Positions 21,140-28,455 of a DNA stretch of 64,000 bases are shown here, in pieces. Location: assembly GCF_023721835.1 (NCBI RefSeq), contig NZ_JAMKFE010000002.1:310001-374000 (forward strand), in the 5' to 3' direction. Position numbers and translations under genes: made by a program. How positions within the stretch are numbered: the stretch's first letter is position 1; every line of letters starts with the position of its first letter. Source of the DNA: Caldimonas mangrovi (GTDB lineage: Bacteria > Pseudomonadota > Gammaproteobacteria > Burkholderiales > Burkholderiaceae_C). The notes below the pieces were generated by a model that did no database searches, had not been told where the DNA came from, and was given only the letters and a program-made list of their open reading frames with translations.

Positions 21140-22045
21140 TCACGCCGGTGTGTCGAAGCGCGCCGTCATCAGGATCCAGCCCTCTTCGCGGTCGCTGACG
21201 CGCAGCTCGCACCAGGGGGCGTAGGCCGCGGTCAGCTCGTCGGCCTGCCGCTCGAGGATGCCTGCGAGCACCAGGTGCCCTTCGGTCGCGACATGGGCGC
21301 ACAGCAGCGGTGCGAGCAGCTTCAGCGGCGTCGCGAGGATGTTCGCGAGCACCAGCGGATAGCTGCCCTGCGCAAGTTCGGGCAGGCCGGCATTCAGCGC
21401 AACGCTGTTGGCCCGCGCGTTGGCCCGTGTCGACTCGACCGCCGCGGTGTCGATGTCGACCGCGTCGATCTGGCGCGCTCCATGCAGCGCCGCACCGATC
21501 GCGAGGATGCCGGAACCGCAACCGTAGTCGAGCACGCGATGCCACGCGGACGCGTGCGACCCGGCATGCCGCGCAATCCAGCGCAGACACATGCGGGTGG
21601 TGGGGTGGGTGCCGGTGCCGAAGGCCAGCCCCGGGTCGAGCCGGATCACGCGCTGTGCTGCAGCCGGCGGCTCGTGCCAGGTCGGCACGATCCAGAACTC
21701 CGGCGTGATCTCGACCGGCGCGAACTGCGACTGGGTCAGTCGCACCCAATCCTGCTCCGGCACCGGTTGCAGCGCGACAACGTGGACGTCGTGGGCCCAA
21801 GGCTGGGCCAGCAGCAGTGTCGCGGCTTCGGTGGCTTCCGCCTCGCCGGGGAACAGAGCGCGCAGCGTCGAGCGCTGCCAGCCGCCTTTCGGTGCTGGCA
21901 TGCCCGGCTCGCCGAACAGCGCCTGCTCGGCGTCGGTGTCTGCATCGGCGTCCTCGACCGACACCGACAGCGCCTCCAGCTCCATCAGCGCGTCCGAGAC
22001 CGTTTCGACGAGCGCCTCACCGGCCAGCAGCAGCAGTTCAACCAT
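21140..22045 (-). CDS. prmA: Ribosomal protein L11 methyltransferase
   Basis: Trimethylates amino groups of ribosomal protein L11 using S-adenosylmethionine. From the ATG at 22045 the protein is 301 residues; an upstream start in the same frame would add 17 residues with no family support (MVELLLLAGEALVETVSDAL is a normal PrmA start). Features: an N-terminal L11-recognition domain, GLAFGTGTHPTT near residue 150, the SAM motif VLDYGCGSGILAIGA near 182 and the NILATPL motif near 245. Confidence 0.95.
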   Translation of the reverse strand: MVELLLLAGEALVETVSDALMELEALSVSVEDADADTDAEQALFGEPGMPAPKGGWQRSTLRALFPGEAEATEAATLLLAQPWAHDVHVVALQPVPEQDWVRLTQSQFAPVEITPEFWIVPTWHEPPAAAQRVIRLDPGLAFGTGTHPTTRMCLRWIARHAGSHASAWHRVLDYGCGSGILAIGAALHGARQIDAVDIDTAAVESTRANARANSVALNAGLPELAQGSYPLVLANILATPLKLLAPLLCAHVATEGHLVLAGILERQADELTAAYAPWCELRVSDREEGWILMTARFDTPA

Positions 22046-22095
22046 GCGAGTACTCCACCGCGCCATAGCCAGCACGAACCACATTCGAGCAGACA

Positions 22096-22146
22096 CCGCA
22101 GGTCCGGCTCCGCCGGTCTGCCAGTGGCGCCCCCGCGCGGGGGCGC
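22096..22146. repeat. GC-rich palindromic (REP-like) element between accC and prmA
   Basis: The accC-prmA gap holds two consecutive inverted repeats: an imperfect one around CCGGCTCCGCCGG (22104-22116) and a perfect GC-only one, GCGCCCCC (22127-22134) with GGGGGCGC (22139-22146) over a four-base loop. There is no T-run. The sequence has the look of the intergenic palindromic repeats common in this group. It may act as an mRNA stabiliser between the two genes. Confidence 0.45.
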
Positions 22147-22174
22147 GCGAGGCGCGAAGGGGGGGAGCCGATCA

Positions 22175-23524
22175 CTAGCGCTTGTGCTGGCTCATCCAGC
22201 CTTCGAGGTAATGGATGCTGGTGCCGCCTTCGACGAACTTGGCATCGACCAGCAGCTCGCGGTGCAACGGGATGTTGGTCTGGATGCCCTCGACCAGCGT
22301 CTCCGACAGCGCGATGCTCATGCGCGCCAGCGCCTGTTCGCGCGTATCGCCGTGCACGATGATCTTGCCGATCATCGAGTCGTAGTTGGGCGGCACGAAG
22401 TAATTGGTGTAGATGTGCGAGTCGACGCGCACGCCAGGGCCGCCGGGCGGATGCCACATGGTGATGCGACCGGGCGAGGGCGTGAACTTGTACGCGTCTT
22501 CGGCATTGATGCGGCACTCGATCGCGTGCCCGCGCATCTCGATGTGACGCTGTGCGAACGGCAGCTTCTCGCCGGCCGCGACGCGGATCTGCATCTGCAC
22601 GATGTCGATGCCGGTCACCAGCTCGGTCACCGGATGCTCGACCTGCACACGGGTGTTCATCTCGATGAAATAGAACTCGCCGTTCTCGTACAGGAATTCG
22701 AAGGTGCCGGCGCCGCGGTAGCCGATCTTGCGGCAGGCGTCTGCACAGCGCGCGCCGATCTTCTCGATGACACGCCGGGGGATGCCGGGCGCCGGCGCTT
22801 CCTCGATGATCTTCTGGTGGCGCCGCTGCATCGAGCAGTCGCGTTCGCCGAGGTAGACCGCGCTGCGATGCTGGTCCGCCAGCACCTGGATCTCGATGTG
22901 GCGCGGGTTCTCGAGGAACTTCTCCATGTAGACCGACGGGTTGCCGAAGGCCGCACCGGCCTCGGAACGGGTGGTCTGCACCGCATGGATCAGCGCAGCT
23001 TCAGTGTGCACGACGCGCATGCCCCGCCCACCGCCGCCGCCGGCCGCCTTGATGATGACGGGGTAGCCGACGGCGCGAGCGATCTTGATGATCTCCTTCG
23101 GGTCTTCGGGCAGTGCGCCCTCGGAGCCGGGCACGCAGGGCACGCCGGCCTTGATCATCGCGTTCTTCGCCGAGACCTTGTCGCCCATCAGGCGGATGCA
23201 GTCGGGCGTCGGCCCGATGAAGGCAAAACCGCTCTGCTCGACGCGCTCCGCGAAGTCGGCGTTTTCGGACAGGAAGCCATAGCCGGGGTGGATGGCTTCG
23301 GCGTCGGTCACTTCGGCGGCCGAGATGATGGCCGGCATGTTGAGATAGCTCTGGCTCGATGCGGCAGGGCCGATGCACACCGCCTCGTCGGCGAGCTTCA
23401 CGTATTTGGCATCCCGGTCGGCTTCCGAGTAGACGACGACCGACTTGATGCCCATCTCGCGGCAGGCTCGCTGGATGCGGAGGGCGATCTCTCCGCGGTT
23501 GGCAATCAGTATCTTCTTGAACAT
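22175..23524 (-). CDS. accC: Acetyl-CoA carboxylase, biotin carboxylase subunit
   Basis: ATP-dependent carboxylation of biotin on AccB, the first half-reaction of acetyl-CoA carboxylase in fatty-acid synthesis. From [14 protein letters not shown] the protein is 449 residues, the family length; the open frame continues upstream without support. Seen: the glycine-rich ATP loop [10 protein letters not shown] near residue 165, [14 protein letters not shown] near 205, [13 protein letters not shown] near 235 and the catalytic [16 protein letters not shown] near 290. GGAGA gives a good ribosome-binding site. accB lies 135 bases upstream on the same strand. Confidence 0.97.
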   Translation of the reverse strand: MFKKILIANRGEIALRIQRACREMGIKSVVVYSEADRDAKYVKLADEAVCIGPAASSQSYLNMPAIISAAEVTDAEAIHPGYGFLSENADFAERVEQSGFAFIGPTPDCIRLMGDKVSAKNAMIKAGVPCVPGSEGALPEDPKEIIKIARAVGYPVIIKAAGGGGGRGMRVVHTEAALIHAVQTTRSEAGAAFGNPSVYMEKFLENPRHIEIQVLADQHRSAVYLGERDCSMQRRHQKIIEEAPAPGIPRRVIEKIGARCADACRKIGYRGAGTFEFLYENGEFYFIEMNTRVQVEHPVTELVTGIDIVQMQIRVAAGEKLPFAQRHIEMRGHAIECRINAEDAYKFTPSPGRITMWHPPGGPGVRVDSHIYTNYFVPPNYDSMIGKIIVHGDTREQALARMSIALSETLVEGIQTNIPLHRELLVDAKFVEGGTSIHYLEGWMSQHKR

Positions 23525-23659
23525 CGTGATCTCCGCGACGAGCTGGTCCGGTGCCGGGGCATCCATCGGTGCTTCGCTTCGCCGCTGCGCCAAGCTGGCT
23601 GGGTCGCTGAGCGCGCTCTCGGGCGATCAGCGGTTAGAGGGTCGGAGGCGTTCCTGCCC

Positions 23660-24121
23660 TCACTCGATCACGAACAGCGGCTGCCCGTATTCGACGGCCT
23701 GCCCGTTCTCGCAGAGGATCTTGGTGACCGTGCCCGACTTGTCGGCCTCGATCTCGTTCATGATCTTCATCGCCTCGATGATGCAGATCGGCTCGCCCTC
23801 CTTGACCTGCTGGCCCAGTTCGGCGAACGGCTTGGCACCGGGACTGGAGGAGCGGTAGAAGGTGCCGACCATCGGCGACTTGACGACATGACCGGTTTCG
23901 ACCGGAGCCGCCGCCGCGGGAGCTGCCGCGGCGGGTGCTGCAGTACCTGCCGAGGCCGGCGCCGCCGCCGGCGCTGCCATCATGACGGGGGCTGCCACGG
24001 CCGGGGCTTGCCCGTCCGACTTGACGATGCGCACCTTGCCGTCGGCCTCGGTGATCTCCAGTTCGGAGATGTTCGACTCAGAGACCAGGTCGATCAGGGT
24101 CTTGAGCTTGCGTAGATCCAT
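23660..24121 (-). CDS. accB: Acetyl-CoA carboxylase, biotin carboxyl carrier protein
   Basis: Carries the biotin that shuttles CO2 from AccC to the carboxyltransferase. The 153-residue protein starts at [13 protein letters not shown] after a GGAGAG ribosome-binding site. An N-terminal helix region (1-37) leads to an alanine/proline-rich swinging linker (about 43-78) and the biotinyl domain, with the modified lysine in [10 protein letters not shown] near residue 119. The final PLFVIE is typical. It is the middle gene of an aroQ-accB-accC cluster. Confidence 0.97.
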   Translation of the reverse strand: MDLRKLKTLIDLVSESNISELEITEADGKVRIVKSDGQAPAVAAPVMMAAPAAAPASAGTAAPAAAAPAAAAPVETGHVVKSPMVGTFYRSSSPGAKPFAELGQQVKEGEPICIIEAMKIMNEIEADKSGTVTKILCENGQAVEYGQPLFVIE

Positions 24122-24228
24122 GGTGCTCTCCAACTTTGCTTCTTGTCTTCGAACCGCGGTAATCGGGCGCCAACCAGGCGCGCATCTGCGATCAACCGCT
24201 GCGATCTCGAATAAAACCGGGGATTATG

Positions 24229-24672
24229 TCAGGCCGCGGGGGCCAGCTTTTCGAGCACGTGCTGGAGCGCCACGCGGTAGCCCGCTGCGCCCAGCCCGCA
24301 GATCACGCCTTCGGCCAGGTCCGAGAAATAGGAGTGGTGGCGGAAGGCCTCACGGCGGTGCACGTTGGACAGGTGCACCTCGATGAACGGAATGGCCACG
24401 GCCGCGAGCGCGTCGCGCAAGGCCACGCTGGTGTGGGTGTAGGCGGCGGGGTTGATGATGATGAAGCGGGTGCCGTCGGTGCGTGCCAGATGCACGCGCT
24501 CGATCAGCATCCCTTCATGATTGCTCTGCAGGTGATCCAGCGCTACCCCACGATCCGCGGCCAACTTCTTCAGATCTGCGTCGATCTGAGGCAAAGTGAC
24601 CGAGCCATAGACCTGCGGCTCCCGAGTGCCGAGCAGGTTCAGGTTGGGACCGTGCAGAACGAGGATGGACAT
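24229..24672 (-). CDS. aroQ: Type II 3-dehydroquinate dehydratase
   Basis: Converts 3-dehydroquinate to 3-dehydroshikimate in the shikimate pathway. The 147-residue length is that of the dodecameric type II enzyme. Motifs: [13 protein letters not shown] at residues 7-19, the catalytic Tyr in QVYGS near residue 22, QSNHEG near residue 50, NPAAYTHTS with the substrate-binding Asn near 74, and [17 protein letters not shown] near 97 with the catalytic His. The start is ATG at 24672. It heads aroQ-accB-accC, an arrangement widespread in proteobacteria; a promoter candidate lies 44-73 bases upstream. Confidence 0.96.
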   Translation of the reverse strand: MSILVLHGPNLNLLGTREPQVYGSVTLPQIDADLKKLAADRGVALDHLQSNHEGMLIERVHLARTDGTRFIIINPAAYTHTSVALRDALAAVAIPFIEVHLSNVHRREAFRHHSYFSDLAEGVICGLGAAGYRVALQHVLEKLAPAA

Positions 24673-24693
24673 CGGCGTGGGGTCGTCGGGACG

Positions 24694-24712
24694 GCCTTCT
24701 AGCTGAGAAGGC
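24694..24712 (-). other. Stem-loop near the 5' end of the aroQ transcript
   Basis: GCCTTCT (24694-24700) and AGAAGGC (24706-24712) form a perfect seven-base-pair stem with a five-base loop. It lies between the aroQ promoter candidate and the start codon. There is no T-run after it on either strand, so a terminator role is unlikely. Confidence 0.4.
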
Positions 24713-24715
24713 GAG

Positions 24716-24745
24716 ACTTTACGCGCAAATGGGCGCAAATGTCGA
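24716..24745 (-). promoter_or_regulatory. Candidate aroQ promoter with direct repeat in its spacer
   Basis: Read on the minus strand: TCGACA (-35, five of six consensus; plus coordinates 24740-24745), an 18-base spacer and TAAAGT (-10; 24716-24721). The spacer contains a nine-base direct repeat, GCGCAAATG on the plus strand at 24723-24731 and 24733-24741, with a ten-base period. A repeat at one helical turn inside a promoter spacer suggests a regulator site. Confidence 0.45.
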
Positions 24746-24770
24746 GAAATTGTTTCATGGTGGGCGCCCG

Positions 24771-25301
24771 CTAGGTGCCGAGGTCGCGGGCCCAGCCGGC
24801 GAGTTCCTCGAGGCTGGTCTCGCCCAGCTTGCGCCGCACGCTGCGGCCCGCGGCGTCGATCATCACCGTGAACGGCAGTCCTCCGTGGGGGTTGCCCAGC
24901 GCGCGCACGAGTTCCATGCCGGCGAAACCGCCCAGGCCGATCGGAAAGCCCACCGGCAGCCTGCGCAAGAAGGCCTGCACCGGCTCGCGCTGGTCGATCG
25001 CGATCCCGACCACCTGCCAGCCGTGTGGGCGGAACTGCCGGTGGAAGCGGTCCAGCTCCGGCATCTCGCGCACACAGGGGGCGCACCAGGTGGCCCAGAA
25101 GTTCACGACCAAAGGGCGGCCGCGCAGCTGGCGCATCGACAGCGCCGCGCCGTCCGGCGTTTCGAAATCATGCCGCCACAGCGCGTCGGCGTCGGTGGCG
25201 GCAGCAGGCTCGCCGCGACGCTGCCACAGCGCCAGGCCGGTGCCGCCTGCCGCCGCCATCACGCCGGCGCCGGCGGCGATGGTCCACTGGCGGCGGTTCA
25301 T
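24771..25301 (-). CDS. TlpA-like thiol:disulfide reductase
   Basis: A 176-residue thioredoxin-fold protein. It has an N-terminal membrane anchor or signal (residues 7-27, in [20 protein letters not shown]) and the redox motif [14 protein letters not shown] near residue 75, where CAPC is the CxxC pair. The cis-proline loop is represented by [10 protein letters not shown] near residue 143. Envelope-facing TlpA/ResA proteins reduce disulfides, for example in apocytochrome c. The start ATG at 25301 overlaps the stop of the upstream gene by four bases. Confidence 0.9.
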   Translation of the reverse strand: MNRRQWTIAAGAGVMAAAGGTGLALWQRRGEPAAATDADALWRHDFETPDGAALSMRQLRGRPLVVNFWATWCAPCVREMPELDRFHRQFRPHGWQVVGIAIDQREPVQAFLRRLPVGFPIGLGGFAGMELVRALGNPHGGLPFTVMIDAAGRSVRRKLGETSLEELAGWARDLGT

Positions 25302-26002
25302 GAGCCGGCCTCGACCAGGGCGCGGACGGCTTCGACGCCACCGCGTTCGGTGCGCCCGCGAGCGTCCGGCTTCAAGGCGCCGCGCAGATCGTCGAGGTCG
25401 TAGACGACGAGGTGCACCGACACGCGTGCTCTCAGCTCGTGGCTGGTCTCGGTCAGCGTCAGCACGTCGACCTGTTCGCCGCGGAAGCCTTGGACCGATC
25501 CGACCTCGTAGTCCATGCCGCGGTCGATCAGGCGAATCTCGGCAGACTTGGAATCGTCGCAGAACAGGTTCAGCCAGACGTCGTTGAGCCGCGTCGCGGT
25601 GCCATTCCATACGGCGCCGGCCAGATACGGCCGGAATTCGGCGAGCCGCTCCATCCAGCGCAGTGCGATGGCGCGCAGCGCGGCCAGTTCGGCGGGCTGC
25701 GTGTCGGCGCAAAAGATGTCGATGTAAGCGCGCACCTCGTCCTCGACCGCGTCATTACCCGGCAGGTCCACGCTGGCCAGCGTGCGCTTGGACAGCAGCT
25801 TGGCCGCCTTGCGCTTGGCGGGGCCGTACTCCATGCCTTCCTCCACGATCAGCCGTGCGGCGGTGGCGGCGATTTCGGCAGCAAGCGGGGACAGGGATGC
25901 GGGCATGGGCAGGCGGGGCAGGGCAACCGGCATTCTAGGAGCGGGCCGCGCGCGCACCTCGGCTGCGGGCCTGCTGCCTTTGGGGTGTTCGCTGGCGGTC
26001 AT
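25298..26002 (-). CDS. Conserved-looking protein of unknown function
   Basis: I do not recognise this 234-residue protein. It has no signal peptide or transmembrane helix. Residues 1-35 are basic and proline-rich; the rest looks folded, starting with an alanine-rich helix (LAAEIAATAARLIVEEGMEYGPAKRKAAKLL) and ending in an alternating hydrophobic region (VDVLTLTETSHELRARVSVHLVVYDLDDL). Acidic and regular codon use argues that it is real. It is translationally coupled on both sides: its start overlaps the mtgA stop, and its stop overlaps the tlpA-like start, each as a four-base ATGA. A later start at MPVALPRL is possible. Confidence 0.7.
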   Translation of the reverse strand: MTASEHPKGSRPAAEVRARPAPRMPVALPRLPMPASLSPLAAEIAATAARLIVEEGMEYGPAKRKAAKLLSKRTLASVDLPGNDAVEDEVRAYIDIFCADTQPAELAALRAIALRWMERLAEFRPYLAGAVWNGTATRLNDVWLNLFCDDSKSAEIRLIDRGMDYEVGSVQGFRGEQVDVLTLTETSHELRARVSVHLVVYDLDDLRGALKPDARGRTERGGVEAVRALVEAGS

Positions 26003-26748
26003 GGCAGCTGGACTGCGCCCATGCGAGCCACGATGGTGCCGGCGCGCCCGGACACATAGGCCGAGCCGGGGCGCTTTTCGAAGCGCTTCGGTGCCGGCAG
26101 CATCACCGCCAGACGCGCGGCCTGGTAGGGTGTCAGCCGGTCGGCGCCGACACGGAAGTAATGTTGCGCGGCCGCTTCCGCGCCGAAGACGCCGTCGCCC
26201 CACTCGACGTTGTTCAGGTAGATCTCGAGGATGCGGCGCTTGCTCAGCACGGCTTCGAGCATGAAGGTGATGACGAATTCCTGGCCCTTGCGCAGAAAGC
26301 TGCGCTCGCCGGACAGGAACAGGTTTTTCGCCAACTGCTGCGTGATGGTCGAGCCGCCGACGATCTTCGGCGGTCGTGCCGGCGGTTTCTTCTGCCGCTG
26401 CGCAAGACGGGCCGTGCGCTCCTGCGCACGCGCGTTGCGTTCCCAGGCCTTCTCGATCGCGTCCCAGTCGATACCGTCGTGCTCGGTGAAGCCGGCGTCC
26501 TCCGATGCGATCACGGCACGCTTCAGGTGATCGGAGATGTCGTCGTAGTCGCGCCAGGCCTGGCGCCAGGGCAGCGCCCCTTTTTCGCCGACGATGCGGA
26601 CGGCCTCTGCGCGCTGGAAGCTGGTCGACTGCGGGTCGATCACCGTCATCAGCACGATGCGCAGCAGGAAGTACAACTGCAGCGCCAGCCCGGCGAGCAC
26701 GCACAGCACCAGCAACCGACCGGCGGCGGACCAGAGCGGCTTCATCAC
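25999..26748 (-). CDS. mtgA: Monofunctional peptidoglycan glycosyltransferase
   Basis: Polymerises lipid II into glycan strands on the outer face of the inner membrane. The 249-residue protein has one N-terminal transmembrane anchor (about 12-36) and a GT51 domain: AVIASEDAGFTEHDGIDW near residue 79 (the ED pair holds the catalytic Glu), GGSTITQQLAKNLFL near residue 130, and RILEIYLNNVEWGDGVFGAEAAA near residue 170. There is no transpeptidase domain. A lysine/proline-rich insert separates the first two motifs. Its start overlaps the aroE stop by four bases. Confidence 0.95.
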   Translation of the reverse strand: MMKPLWSAAGRLLVLCVLAGLALQLYFLLRIVLMTVIDPQSTSFQRAEAVRIVGEKGALPWRQAWRDYDDISDHLKRAVIASEDAGFTEHDGIDWDAIEKAWERNARAQERTARLAQRQKKPPARPPKIVGGSTITQQLAKNLFLSGERSFLRKGQEFVITFMLEAVLSKRRILEIYLNNVEWGDGVFGAEAAAQHYFRVGADRLTPYQAARLAVMLPAPKRFEKRPGSAYVSGRAGTIVARMGAVQLP

Positions 26749-27581
26749 GAGGCCCGGGCGGATGCGCTGCGCAGTTGGGCAAGCACCGGTGTCGTGTCGG
26801 GCCGCACGCCGCGCCAGACGAAGAAGGCTTCGGCGGCCTGTTCAACCAGCATGCCGAGGCCGTCGCGGCCGGTCGCACCATGCGCTGCGGCCCATTGCAG
26901 GAAGCCGGCGGCGGCCGGGCCGTACATCATGTCGTAGGCCAGTGCGCCGCGTGCCAGCACCGATGCGGGCACCGGTACGCCGTCGCCTTGCAGGCTGGCG
27001 GCCGTCGCGTTGAGCACCAACTGGTAGCCCGTGCCGCATCCGTCCAGGGCCGCTGCGCTCAACTCGGCGCCGCAGCGCTCGGCGAGCGGCTGGTGCGCGC
27101 GCACCAGTTGCTGGGCCTTGTGCACGCTGCGGTTGGCCACGACCACGCGGCGCGGGCGCAGTTCGAGCAGCGGCCCGAGCACGCCTGCCGCCGCGCCACC
27201 GGCGCCGACCAGCAGCAGGTCGCGCCCGGCGACGTCGAAGCCGGCGTTGCGCTGCACGTCGGCCACCAGCCCGGCGCCGTCGGTGTTGTCGGCAAACCAG
27301 CCAGCTGCGTCGAAACGCAGCGTGTTGGCGGCCCCAGCCAGCCGGGCGCGCTCGGTGCTGCACGCCGCCGCGGCATGGGCCTCGAACTTGAAGGGTACGG
27401 TCACGTTGCAGCCCTTCGCGCCTGCAGCGGCAAAGGCCTTTACCGCCGGGACGAAGGCGTCGAGCGGTACCAGCAAGCGGGTGTATTCGAGCGCCTGGCC
27501 GGTCTGTCGGGCGAAGCAGCCGTGGATGAACGGGGACTTGCTGTGTTCGACCGGGTTGCCGGCCACGGCGTAGCGATCCAT
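26745..27581 (-). CDS. aroE: Shikimate dehydrogenase
   Basis: NADPH-dependent reduction of 3-dehydroshikimate to shikimate. The 278-residue protein shows the substrate site (GNPVEHSKSPFIH near residue 8), the catalytic lysine in NVTVPFKFEAH near residue 60, NTDGAG near residue 97 and the NADP-binding loop LLVGAGGAAAGV near residue 122. Near the C-terminus the GMLVEQAAEAFFVWRG helix is typical. The gene follows tonB-like after 16 bases and has no obvious ribosome-binding site. The second aro gene of the window, aroQ, lies about 2 kb away on the same strand. Confidence 0.96.
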   Translation of the reverse strand: MDRYAVAGNPVEHSKSPFIHGCFARQTGQALEYTRLLVPLDAFVPAVKAFAAAGAKGCNVTVPFKFEAHAAAACSTERARLAGAANTLRFDAAGWFADNTDGAGLVADVQRNAGFDVAGRDLLLVGAGGAAAGVLGPLLELRPRRVVVANRSVHKAQQLVRAHQPLAERCGAELSAAALDGCGTGYQLVLNATAASLQGDGVPVPASVLARGALAYDMMYGPAAAGFLQWAAAHGATGRDGLGMLVEQAAEAFFVWRGVRPDTTPVLAQLRSASARAS

Positions 27582-27597
27582 GCGGCGCAGTGCGAGC

Positions 27598-28449
27598 TCA
27601 GTTGGTCGTCAATGTGGTTTCGAGCGCGTCGTCGCGCGTGAACCGGAAGCGCGACACCACGACGATCTGGTCGGCCTTGGTGCGCATGCTGCTCGAGAAG
27701 GAACCGAACGGCCCGGCAGCGCGCACGATGGCCATGGCCTGGCGGTCGAGCACCCGCGAGTTCGACGGCTGCACGATCTCGGTGTCGACCACGTGGCCGT
27801 AGGCGTCGACCGTGACGATCATCGTCAGCTCGCCATAAAGCTTCTTGCCCTGGTATTCCGGGAAGTTGCGCGTGCCGCGGTCCTCGATCCTGCGGCGCAG
27901 CTGGTCGTAGTAGATGGCGTAGACCTCCTCGCGCGTGCTCGGGCTGATAAAGCGTCGCTTCGGCCGCGAGTTCTCTTCGTTGATGCGCTTCTCGATCTCG
28001 GCCAGCATGCGCAGCAACTGGCGACGGCGGTCTTCCTGCGCCTTGTCCTGCGGCGAGCCCTTGTCGCGGCGAGGGTCGGGCGGCGGCAGCGCGGCCAGCT
28101 CGTTCCTGATCTGCGTCAGCAGCCGGTTCTGCTGCTCCATCAGGGTCTCGATCTGCTTGCGCCTGTCCTCCATGGAGTCGCCGAGAGCGATCAGCGCCGA
28201 CGGCGGCAGCGGCGACGTGGCGCGGCCTTTCTCCGCCTCGCCCCCGCCGGCGAGATTGGCCTGCGCGATCGCCTGCGCCTTCACCGGTGCATCGGCCGAG
28301 CGCGCGTTGACCAGCACCACTTCGAGCGGCGTGTCCTCGAACATCCGGTTGAAGCCTTCCGGGTCGACGAAGCGCACGGCGAGCAGCACGGCGTGCACGC
28401 CGATCGAGATCGCCAGCGCGATCTGCAGGGTGGTGAAGTTCTTCAGCAT
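27598..28449 (-). CDS. TonB-like energy transducer
   Basis: A 283-residue protein with an N-terminal membrane anchor (about 9-27, ending before VDPEGF), a long charged coiled-coil linker (about 90-160) and a C-terminal TonB-type beta domain (about 190-283: LYGELTMIVTVDAYGHVVDTEI is the diagnostic strand pattern). TonB proteins couple the proton-motive force to outer-membrane receptors, but this one lacks the long proline spacer of classical TonB and no ExbB/ExbD genes are beside it, so it may be one of several TonB paralogues or serve another envelope task. It starts six bases after the RNB gene stops. Confidence 0.8.
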   Translation of the reverse strand: MLKNFTTLQIALAISIGVHAVLLAVRFVDPEGFNRMFEDTPLEVVLVNARSADAPVKAQAIAQANLAGGGEAEKGRATSPLPPSALIALGDSMEDRRKQIETLMEQQNRLLTQIRNELAALPPPDPRRDKGSPQDKAQEDRRRQLLRMLAEIEKRINEENSRPKRRFISPSTREEVYAIYYDQLRRRIEDRGTRNFPEYQGKKLYGELTMIVTVDAYGHVVDTEIVQPSNSRVLDRQAMAIVRAAGPFGSFSSSMRTKADQIVVVSRFRFTRDDALETTLTTN

Positions 28450-28455
28450 CCGTCG

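Noticed and set aside
20762-24115. An 1117-codon plus-strand open frame over the DUF3426 gene, prmA, accC and accB.
   Set aside because: It is antisense to four recognised genes, with no domain signal of its own.
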